Below are positions 1 to 5,183 of a stretch of 9,156 nucleotides of DNA, one piece after another. How positions within the stretch are numbered: position 1 is the first letter of the stretch; each line of letters starts with the position of its first letter. The DNA is taken from assembly GCA_945918815.1 (NCBI GenBank), contig CAMEIU010000084.1:1-9156 (forward strand). The letters run 5' to 3'. Position numbers and translations under genes: made by a program. The notes under the pieces were generated by a model. It saw nothing but the letters and a program-made list of their open reading frames with translations. It did not search any database and was not told the origin of the DNA. Source of the DNA: an uncultured Clostridia bacterium (GTDB taxonomy: Bacteria > Bacillota > Clostridia > Oscillospirales > Oscillospiraceae).

Positions 1-493
1 ATTCAAACTCGGCCTTGTCGGTCTCGTAGGTGAACAGCACGTCGCCCACATTGACGGCGTCGCCCACGTTCTTCTGCCACTCGCCGATGATGCAGGACTC
101 CACGGTGATGCCTTCCTTGGGCATGACCACGCCCTGGGCCACATTGCCGGAGGCGGCGGGGGCGGCGGCAGCAGGCGCCGCAGCAGCGGGGGCGGCCTCG
201 GCGGCGGGAGCGGCTTCGGCAGCGCCTGCGCCCTTCAGGGCGGACACATCCTCGCCGGGCTGGCCGATGGCGCAGACATTGACCAGGCAGGGCACCTCGT
301 CGCCGTCCTCATAGAATTTTTCCAGCAGCGTACCGGCGGCGGTGGAGGTGCATTCAAACTCGGCCTTGTCGGTCTCGTAGGTGAACAGCACGTCGCCCAC
401 ATTGACCGGATCGCCGACATTTTTCTGCCATTCGCCGATGATACAGGATTCGACGGTAATGCCCTCTTTGGGCATCAATACGCCTTGTGCCAT
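1..493 (-). CDS. Two-lipoyl-domain protein, E2-like (N-terminal part, runs off left edge)
   Basis: The first 164 residues of a lipoyl carrier protein are visible; the C-terminus lies outside the window. It starts MAQGVLMPKEGITVESC at the ATG on 493-491, with an AGGAG site (504-508) 10 nt upstream. Lipoyl domain 1 covers about residues 1-78, with Lys43 in YETDKAEFE as the expected lipoylation site. An Ala/Pro/Glu-rich flexible linker follows (about 86-115). Domain 2 then begins at about residue 118 and repeats the same sequence, with Lys160 as its site. Lipoyl domains in tandem joined by Ala/Pro linkers are typical of the E2 acyltransferase of pyruvate, acetoin or other 2-oxoacid dehydrogenase complexes, where the lipoyl arm carries the acyl group between E1, E2 and E3. 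The E3-binding and catalytic domains are not in view, so it could also be a stand-alone lipoyl protein. It lies 144 bp downstream of the dehydrogenase gene with no clear promoter of its own, which suggests cotranscription. Confidence 0.85.
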   Translation of the reverse strand, partial: MAQGVLMPKEGITVESCIIGEWQKNVGDPVNVGDVLFTYETDKAEFECTSTAAGTLLEKFYEDGDEVPCLVNVCAIGQPGEDVSALKGAGAAEAAPAAEAAPAAAAPAAAAPAASGNVAQGVVMPKEGITVESCIIGEWQKNVGDAVNVGDVLFTYETDKAEFE

Positions 494-523
494 AGATATT
501 TCACTCCTAAAATAGAATTCTTT

Positions 524-636
524 TTGAATTGATAATTGCCCGTTTCAGGCGATCCGTAGGGGCGACCCTTGCGGTCGTGCTTCCATCCATGCAATCGCCG
601 CGAAGCAGCACAGCAATTATCCATTGTCCATTGATT
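524..636. repeat. Inverted-repeat element, family A copy 1 (short form)
   Basis: The element fills most of the gap between the dehydrogenase and lipoyl genes. Its ends form an inverted repeat: ATAATTGC (532-539) matches GCAATTAT (613-620), with ATTGTCCATTG-type sequence outside it at 621-633. The interior shares GCCCGTTTTCAGG-GATCCGTAGGGGC-like and GCGAAGCA-CA-like segments with the longer copy at 4951-5180, so this looks like a deleted version of that copy. The right end stops 1-4 nt before the reverse-complemented stop codon of the dehydrogenase (638-640). It carries no coding sequence and is probably a non-autonomous dispersed repeat. Confidence 0.7.
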
Positions 637-637
637 C

Positions 638-1894
638 TCAGCCCTTGCAGGAGAGCAGGTACTTCTCGGCTTCGGCGCTCCAGAGGCCGTTGTGGCGGTC
701 GGTGATTTCGGCCAGCTCCTTGAACATGGGGTCGGTTTCGCCCAGCTTGGCGAAGTCGGCGATGGCCGTCAGGGGCAGGTCGATCTGGGTGTAGATCAGC
801 TTCTTGCCGCCGCGGATGTTGGGCAGGTTCAGGGTGGTGTCCACCACGGCGTTGAGGCCGCCGATGTGGGTAACCATGGCAGCGGGGTTGATCTTGCCGC
901 TGGTCATCATGGCGATGGCTTCCTTCATGTCGTTGGTGTTGCCGCCGGAGGTGCCCACCACATGGGTGTAGAGATAGTGGACGTTGTAGAAGTTGAACTC
1001 AGCCTTGAACTGGGTGTTGGTGGGGCCTGCGAAGAAGTTCAGGCAGCCGTCATAGCCCAGGATGCCGTCGGCCTGCTCCACCACGGACTTGACGGGGGCG
1101 AAGCAGATGACGTCGTTGTAGCCGGTGCCGCCGGTGAAGTCCCGCAGGGTCTTGACCGGATCGTCCACCTTGGCGGTGTTCACATAGTGCAGCTCCACGC
1201 CCATCTCCTTGGCATGCTCCACGGTGTAGATGGAAGCGGCCCGGGCCAGGCGCTCGTCGTCGATGTCGGTGACCACCAGCAGGCCGGGACGGCGGTCGCA
1301 GTGCAGGGCGTAGTCAATGGCGCCGAGGCCCATGGGACCCACGGAGGCCAGCAGAGCCATCTTGCCGCCCTCCACGATGCCCATGTCGTGCTCGTAGGAG
1401 CCGGCCTTGGTGTGGTACATGGCGTGGAAGGTGCCAATGATGCAGCTCATGGGCTCGGACAGGGAGCCGTAGAAGTACGTATCGGAGTCATAGTGCAGCA
1501 GGTTGTCGGTCAGCAGGGTCTCGATGGGGATGTTTGCATACTGGCTGTCGCCGCCGCAGTACTGGTAGGAGTAGCCGGGAGCCATCTGGGAGCCCTTGTA
1601 GAAGTGAGCAGGCTGAATGGCGAAGCCGTCGCCGGGCTTATACTTGTCCTTCCAGTTCTCGCCCACGGCCTCGATGACGCCGCAGAACTCGTGGCCCACG
1701 ATGGTGGGATGCTCGGCCACGTCGTTGGGAACACGCTTATGCTCCGCGCCCTCCACGGCGGCCTTGTAGGAGCTCATGCAGATACTGTCGGAAATGATTT
1801 TGACCTGAACGTCGTCCGGTCCAACCTCCGGCAGTTCGATTTCCTCCAGGCGGAGGTCCATCTTGCCATGGATACGTACAGCTTTCGTTTTCAT
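638..1894 (-). CDS. SorE-like zinc-dependent MDR dehydrogenase (L-sorbose-1-phosphate reductase family)
   Basis: This 418-residue medium-chain dehydrogenase/reductase resembles SorE, the NAD(P)H-dependent reductase that converts sorbose 1-phosphate to glucitol 6-phosphate. Likenesses include the start MKTKAVRIHGKMDLRLEE, GHEFCG, GSLSEPMSCIIG, CLNFFAGP and HVVGTSGGNTNDM. Catalytic zinc ligands are expected at Cys39, His68/Glu69 and Glu147. The four-cysteine structural zinc lobe of classical alcohol dehydrogenases appears to be missing. The Rossmann fold is at about 179-211 (SVGPMGLGAIDYA), and Asp210 at the end of the second strand favours NAD(H). I chose the ATG at 1894 because AAAGGA (1906-1911) lies 11 nt upstream; the in-frame ATG at 1904-1906 overlaps that site and has no room for one. 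The family is clear but the substrate is not: sugar phosphate, polyol or diol are all possible. It is first in a likely operon with the lipoyl protein. Confidence 0.85.
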   Translation of the reverse strand: MKTKAVRIHGKMDLRLEEIELPEVGPDDVQVKIISDSICMSSYKAAVEGAEHKRVPNDVAEHPTIVGHEFCGVIEAVGENWKDKYKPGDGFAIQPAHFYKGSQMAPGYSYQYCGGDSQYANIPIETLLTDNLLHYDSDTYFYGSLSEPMSCIIGTFHAMYHTKAGSYEHDMGIVEGGKMALLASVGPMGLGAIDYALHCDRRPGLLVVTDIDDERLARAASIYTVEHAKEMGVELHYVNTAKVDDPVKTLRDFTGGTGYNDVICFAPVKSVVEQADGILGYDGCLNFFAGPTNTQFKAEFNFYNVHYLYTHVVGTSGGNTNDMKEAIAMMTSGKINPAAMVTHIGGLNAVVDTTLNLPNIRGGKKLIYTQIDLPLTAIADFAKLGETDPMFKELAEITDRHNGLWSAEAEKYLLSCKG

Positions 1895-1965
1895 GGTATC
1901 AGTCATCCTTTCTGAAATTCAGACACGTCTCTGTCAGTATTCGTGATTATGTTGATTCTCCTGTT

Positions 1966-1994
1966 ATTGTACGACATTTCCACAAGCCTGTCAA
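1966..1994 (-). promoter_or_regulatory. Promoter of the SorE-like gene
   Basis: On the minus strand, TTGACA (1989-1994) and TACAAT (1966-1971) are separated by exactly 17 nt. This is a full consensus -35 and a 5/6 -10 for the housekeeping sigma factor. Transcription should start near 1959, leaving a leader of about 65 nt. It is the strongest promoter match in the window, which fits a gene held down by a repressor. Confidence 0.85.
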
Positions 1995-2010
1995 TGACAA
2001 TCCTGTGGAA
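1978..2010. promoter_or_regulatory. 33-bp palindromic operator over the -35 box
   Basis: An imperfect palindrome is centred on base 1994, with 13 of 16 base pairs matching. Its outer arms are TTCCACA (1978-1984) and TGTGGAA (2004-2010). The inner arms TGTCA/TGACA (1989-1993 and 1995-1999) overlap the -35 hexamer. This size and position suit a dimeric or tetrameric repressor that blocks RNA polymerase. It does not match the CcpA cre consensus as I know it. No regulator gene is in view, so the protein that binds it is unknown. Confidence 0.65.
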
Positions 2011-2050
2011 TTTCAACAGAAGCGATGTATCCTTGGCAAAACAGGCAAAA

Positions 2051-2193
2051 CGCATGTCAGGCTGTGAAAAAGCCTTCTGTAGGGCACGGCCACTGGACGT
2101 GCCGCTGGCAGGCAGCTGCGTCCTGTGACCAACTGCCCAACGGCGCGTCGGGTCGCCGCGCCCTACAGGGAGGTTTTTTCGCAATGACATGCG
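2051..2193. repeat. 143-bp inverted-repeat (MITE-like) element, family D
   Basis: Two long arms face each other. The outer ends CGCATGTCA (2051-2059) and TGACATGCG (2185-2193) are perfect complements. Further in, CTGTAGGGC (2077-2085) and GCCCTACAG (2160-2168) also match perfectly, with imperfect similarity between. The right end includes CGCAATGACA, the same terminal motif as the family B element at 3891-4024. There is no open frame of note. The element lies 28 bp after the purB stop and upstream of the dehydrogenase promoter. With the promoter and operator to its left, it accounts for the 326-bp gene-free stretch at 1895-2220. Confidence 0.75.
2067..2179. terminator. Possible bidirectional terminator inside family D
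   Basis: The CTGTAGGGC/GCCCTACAG stem is followed by a T run in both directions: T6 on the plus strand (2174-2179), and T5 on the minus strand (the As at 2067-2071). In the minus direction it would end purB transcription before the dehydrogenase promoter. The loop between the arms is about 74 nt, longer than in a typical intrinsic terminator, so this is an inference. Confidence 0.4.
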
Positions 2194-2220
2194 TTGTACA
2201 AACTGCTATGGGTTCAATTT

Positions 2221-3657
2221 TTACACCGCCAGCTCGGGCTGCTCGTCGGTGAGCAGATCCGCATACCGGGCGCGGATGGGATCGACGACCTGCTGAATGA
2301 ACTCGGTCACCTGCTCCGGGCAGCGGCCGATGTAGGCGGCGGGATCCATGTGGGCCAGAATCTCGTCCTTGGTCAGGCCGAACATGGGGTCGGCGGCGAT
2401 GCGGTCGATGAGATCGTTGGCGCCGCCCTCCTCCTTGACCACCTTTCCGGCGGCCACGGAGTGGACCCGGATGCGCTCATGGAGGGCCTGCCGGTCGCCG
2501 CCGCGCTTGACGGCGTCCATCATGATGTTCTCCGTGGCCATGAAGGGCAGCTCCTCCCGGAGACGCTTTTCAATGACCTTCGGATAGACCTTCAGGCCGT
2601 CGGTGACGTTCAGGTAGATCTGGAGAATGGCGTCCACGGCCAGGAAGGCCTCGGGGATGGAGATCCGCTTGTTGGCGGAATCGTCCAGGGTCCGCTCGAA
2701 CCACTGGTTGTAGGCGGTGAAGGCCGGATTCAGCGCGTCGGTGATGACGTAGCGGGCCAGGGAGCAGATGCGCTCGCAGCGCATGGGGTTGCGCTTGTAG
2801 GGCATGGCCGAGGAACCGATCTGCTTCTCCTGGAAGGGCTCCTCCACCTCCTTCAGGTGGGACAGAAGCCGCAGGTCCGTGGCAAACTTGCCCGCGGACT
2901 GGGCGATGCCGGACAGGGTGGCCAGGACGTTGGCGTCCATCTTCCGGGAGTAGGTCTGGCCGCAGACCGGCACAACCTTCTCAAAGCCCATCTCCCTGGC
3001 AACCAACGTCTCCAGCTGGCGGACCTTCTCATGGTCGCCGCCGAAGAGCTCCAGGAAGCTGGCCTGGGTGCCGGTGGTGCCCTTGACGCCCCGGAACTGG
3101 AGGCTCTCAATGCGGTGGTCCAGCTCCTCCAGGTCCATGACCAGCTCGTTGGTCCAGAGGGTGGCCCGCTTGCCCACGGTGGTCAGCTGGGCCGGCTGGA
3201 AGTGGGTGAAGCCCAGGGTGGGCAGGGCTTTATACTGGCCGGCGAACCGGGACAGCCGGTCGATCAGGTTCACCAGCTTCTTGCGGAGGATCACCAAGCC
3301 CTCCCGCATGAGGATCACGTCGGTGTTGTCGCCCACATAGCAGCTGGTGGCGCCCAGATGGATGATGGGCATGGCGTTGGGGCACTGGTCACCGTAGGCA
3401 TGGATATGGGCCATGACGTCGTGGCGCAGCTGCTTTTCATAGCGGGCGGCGGCTTCATAGTCAATCTCGTCCTTGTGGGCTTCCAGCTCGTCGATCTGCG
3501 CCTGGGTGATGGGCAGGCCCAGCTGCATCTCGGCCCGGGCCAAAGCGATCCACAGCCGCCGCCAGGTGGTGAACTTCTTGTCGGGAGAGAAGGTGTAGAG
3601 CATCTCCTGACTGGCATAGCGGCTGGACAGCGGGCTTTCATAGGTATTGGTTGGCAT
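2221..3657 (-). CDS. purB: Adenylosuccinate lyase
   Basis: This 478-residue enzyme of the fumarase/aspartase superfamily should catalyse two fumarate-releasing steps: SAICAR to AICAR in IMP synthesis, and adenylosuccinate to AMP. The signature loop GSSAMPYKRNP is at 281-291 and holds the catalytic serine pair 282-283. His152 in GFTHFQPAQ matches the catalytic acid histidine of the family, and the conserved HDVMAH (79-84) and TSCYVGDN (104-111) are also present. A textbook AGGAGG site lies 7 nt before the ATG. The sequence strikes me as closer to the animal/human enzyme type than to the shorter Bacillus PurB: QFRGVKGTTGTQASF, QWFERTLDDSAN and ELPFMATENI look nearly the same, and the length is close to the roughly 484 residues of the human protein. 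It stands alone, with its own promoter and no other pur genes nearby. Confidence 0.96.
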   Translation of the reverse strand: MPTNTYESPLSSRYASQEMLYTFSPDKKFTTWRRLWIALARAEMQLGLPITQAQIDELEAHKDEIDYEAAARYEKQLRHDVMAHIHAYGDQCPNAMPIIHLGATSCYVGDNTDVILMREGLVILRKKLVNLIDRLSRFAGQYKALPTLGFTHFQPAQLTTVGKRATLWTNELVMDLEELDHRIESLQFRGVKGTTGTQASFLELFGGDHEKVRQLETLVAREMGFEKVVPVCGQTYSRKMDANVLATLSGIAQSAGKFATDLRLLSHLKEVEEPFQEKQIGSSAMPYKRNPMRCERICSLARYVITDALNPAFTAYNQWFERTLDDSANKRISIPEAFLAVDAILQIYLNVTDGLKVYPKVIEKRLREELPFMATENIMMDAVKRGGDRQALHERIRVHSVAAGKVVKEEGGANDLIDRIAADPMFGLTKDEILAHMDPAAYIGRCPEQVTEFIQQVVDPIRARYADLLTDEQPELAV

Positions 3658-3698
3658 GGATATTCCTCCTGCTTGGTAATTCCAGAAAAATTCAATTT

Positions 3699-3727
3699 AT
3701 TATAACGTGTACTGAAATATTTTTCCA
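3699..3727 (-). promoter_or_regulatory. Promoter of purB
   Basis: On the minus strand a perfect TATAAT (-10, 3699-3704) lies 17 nt after TGGAAA (-35, 3722-3727, 4/6 match). The implied leader is about 35 nt, too short for a purine riboswitch, and no such element is visible upstream. Confidence 0.7.
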
Positions 3728-3812
3728 CTGTTGATTGTGACAAAAAGAAAAGTCCCTCGCACCTCCTGTAGGGGCATGCCGCTTTTATGATTTTGACCAT
3801 CTGTTTCAACGC

Positions 3813-3840
3813 TGTCATTGCGAGCCAGTCCGCAGACTGG
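3813..3840. repeat. Family B repeat, solo end
   Basis: This 28-bp unit begins TGTCATTGCGAGCCAG and ends in the hairpin-forming CCAGTC-cgca-GACTGG (3825-3840). It matches the left end of the full element at 3891 with one mismatch. No matching right end is found before the next copy, so it is a fragment or half-element. Together with the full copy and the purB promoter it occupies the 427-bp gene-free gap at 3658-4084. Confidence 0.7.
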
Positions 3841-3890
3841 CGCACCCCAGGGTGGCCTCTCTTGCCCCGCACCCAGCCCTCTTCCTTGCA

Positions 3891-4024
3891 TGTCATTGCG
3901 AACCAGTCCGCAGACTGGTGTGGCAATCCGTTCCCCTTTGTACTGGCCGATTTTTCAGAAACGTTCAAAAATTTGCTACGTTTGGGATACGGATTGCCGC
4001 GTCGCTTCGCTCCTCGCAATGACA
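3891..4024. repeat. Family B inverted-repeat element, full copy
   Basis: This 134-bp element is bounded by perfect 10-bp terminal inverted repeats, TGTCATTGCG (3891-3900) and CGCAATGACA (4015-4024). A second matching pair lies inside: GGCAATCCG (3922-3930) and CGGATTGCC (3990-3998). The hairpin CCAGTC/GACTGG is at 3903-3918. No transposase is present, so it is non-autonomous. Spurious translations of it read SLRGAKRRGNP on the minus strand, which can be mistaken for a small protein. Confidence 0.8.
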
Positions 4025-4084
4025 GTGTGGGATCGAACCCTGTCATAAAATCCAAGTGCTTACGAAGCCTAACATATTTCTGAT

Positions 4085-4684
4085 TTACGCGATCTTCCGG
4101 ATCTTGAGAATCCGCACCACGATGGGGCTCAGGACCACGTTGATGCCCAGCTCAATGAGGAAGTTCAGGCCCACGAGGCCGAAGAAGATATAGGTCACCA
4201 GGGACGCGCCATTGGCCCACTGCTCCAGCAGCGGACGGAAGGCCGCCGCCGCGCCCAGGCAGAAGATGCCCGTGTTGACCACCGGGCAGACAACCGCCGC
4301 TGTGACCGTGGCCGCGATCTGGTTCTTCTTCTCCAAAGCCCGGAACACCAGACCAGCCAGATAACCGGCCGCCGTGCCCTTGATGATGCAGATCAAAGCG
4401 GTCATCAGCGGATTGAAGTTCCACATCATGTTGCCGCCCACGTCGGAGCCGGTGATGCAGCCGATCAAGACCACGACGCCGAACACCAGACCCAGCCACG
4501 CGCCGGTGGCCGCGCCGTAGGCCGCCGCGCCGATGACGATGGGAATCAGTACCAGCGACGGGGAGAAGGGGCCGATCTTGATGCTGCCTGCCAGCAGCTG
4601 CAAGACCACCACCAGGGCGGTGAAAATGGCCATGCCCACCAGGGCCTTGGTCTTTTTCAAAGAATTGGTTTCATGCTCTTTCAT
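4085..4684 (-). CDS. ECF transporter S component (substrate unknown)
   Basis: This 199-residue, very hydrophobic membrane protein has about six membrane segments (about 14-33, 43-60, 62-78, 90-113, 123-146 and 161-192). It fits the substrate-binding S component of energy-coupling factor transporters, which capture a vitamin, a precursor or a small metabolite. The small-residue spacing Ala19-xxx-Ala23 in the first segment (GMAIFTALVVV) resembles the contact face for EcfT. The ATP-binding and T subunits are not nearby, so it would share the central EcfA/EcfA'/EcfT module. I chose MKEHETNSLKK at 4684 because AGGAGGT (4692-4698) lies 7 nt upstream. A longer in-frame ATG at 4858 would add a basic, non-membrane stretch that is really leader RNA. 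The substrate could be pantothenate, a cobamide precursor or another vitamin, and cannot be settled from the sequence. Confidence 0.85.
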   Translation of the reverse strand: MKEHETNSLKKTKALVGMAIFTALVVVLQLLAGSIKIGPFSPSLVLIPIVIGAAAYGAATGAWLGLVFGVVVLIGCITGSDVGGNMMWNFNPLMTALICIIKGTAAGYLAGLVFRALEKKNQIAATVTAAVVCPVVNTGIFCLGAAAAFRPLLEQWANGASLVTYIFFGLVGLNFLIELGINVVLSPIVVRILKIRKIA

Positions 4685-4699
4685 TGGAAATACCTCCTG

Positions 4700-4909
4700 C
4701 TGCCGCTCCCGCGCTTCGGGATGTGGCGCAATATTTTGCTGAACGGCTTTGCAAACGGGTTTCATGGATGATGCGCCGGCGCGGGAGCGCCCAGGCTCCC
4801 TTGTGCAAATTTCGATCATCCTTCCATAAAAGCCGCCGTGGAAAGCCGGTCTGCACATGTTGTTTGTTCATCCGTTCCAGGATGAAGCCGCTGCCTTGCG
4901 TATGTTTTG
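4700..4909 (-). promoter_or_regulatory. Long structured 5' leader of the ECF gene, riboswitch candidate
   Basis: About 225 nt separate the predicted start of transcription from the ATG. Stems visible in the RNA include TTCATCC/GGATGAA (near 4873-4892), GGATGAT/ATCATCC (4815-4821 with 4766-4772) and, enclosed by the latter, GGGAGC/GCTCCC (4795-4800 with 4783-4788). The segment at 4779-4788 is also a perfect 10-bp complement of 4705-4714, just before the ribosome binding site. The two pairings exclude each other. I find no TPP, FMN, cobalamin, folate or T-box signature. Part of the leader (4778-4793) is shared with the region at 8058-8073, so a dispersed repeat could explain some of the structure. 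Confidence 0.4.
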
Positions 4910-4915
4910 CAGGCC

Positions 4916-4924
4916 ATTGTATCA
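4916..4924 (-). promoter_or_regulatory. Promoter of the ECF gene (extended -10)
   Basis: On the minus strand TGATACAAT combines a TACAAT -10 box (4916-4921) with the TG of an extended -10. The -35 region, 17 nt further up (ATATCT, 4939-4944), is poor, which is common with extended -10 promoters. Confidence 0.55.
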
Positions 4925-4950
4925 CAAATTTTGAAAAAAGATATATCTTT

Positions 4951-5180
4951 CTCAATTGACAATTGAGAATTGAAAATTGACAATGAAGGTATTTTCCTTC
5001 GGAAAATGATAAGAAACGCCCGTTTTCAGGTGATCCGTGGGGGCACAAGGGCCTGGTGCAATACCATCGGGCGTCCGCAAGGGTCGCCCCTACGGCGTTG
5101 TCCGGTCATGCTTCCGTTCCTTTCAAATCGTTGCGAAGCAACACCATCATTGTCAATTGTCCATTGTCAATTGTCAATTA
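4951..5180. repeat. Inverted-repeat element, family A copy 2 (long form)
   Basis: This is about 230 bp between ftsK and the ECF promoter. The left end is a run of TTGACAA/AATTGA units (4951-4985) and the right end is the inverse, CATTGTCAATTGTCCATTG... (5148-5180). Inside are GCCCGTTTTCAGGTGATCCG (5019-5038), the motif GGGTCGCCCCTACGG, and a GTTGC/GCAAC hairpin (about 5130-5142). Its right end is 3 bp from the ftsK stop codon (5184-5186). It encodes nothing convincing: spurious frames read as QLSIVN-type peptides. With the leader and promoter it accounts for the 499-bp gap at 4685-5183. Confidence 0.8.
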
Positions 5181-5183
5181 TAA

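Noticed and set aside
1895..1906. Upstream ATG at 1906 as the start of the SorE-like gene
   Set aside because: The only AAAGGA site directly abuts or overlaps this ATG, leaving no spacing. The next ATG gives a start that lines up with SorE as I remember it.
692..1915. Long plus-strand open frame of 407 codons opposite the SorE-like gene
   Set aside because: It is the mirror of a high-GC gene: the product is a Val/Gly/His-rich string with no domain, no ribosome binding site is apparent, and the minus-strand protein is clearly real.
2194..3705. Plus-strand open frame of 503 codons opposite purB
   Set aside because: Low-complexity Gly/Val/His/Leu composition typical of an antisense shadow. purB on the other strand has full catalytic motifs and its own promoter and ribosome binding site.
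3813..3918. CRISPR array suggested by the 28-bp repeat at 3813 and 3891
   Set aside because: There are only two units. The spacing of 50 bp is odd, the second belongs to a full inverted-repeat element, and there are no cas genes.
3315..4083. Open frames running through the family B repeats (3315-4055 minus, 3787-4083 plus)
   Set aside because: The SLRGAKRRGNP-type peptide arises from translating the repeat, and the rest overlaps purB in a wrong frame.
4685..4858. 58-residue N-terminal extension of the ECF protein from the ATG at 4858
   Set aside because: It is rich in Arg and polar residues before the first membrane segment and has no good ribosome binding site, whereas the ATG at 4684 has a perfect one at 7 nt.
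4700..4909. Known riboswitch or T-box in the ECF leader
   Set aside because: I looked for TPP, FMN, cobalamin, folate and c-di-GMP signatures and for the T-box TGGNACCGCG. The GCAAAGCC at about 4746-4753 resembles one piece of c-di-GMP-I, but the other conserved parts are missing.
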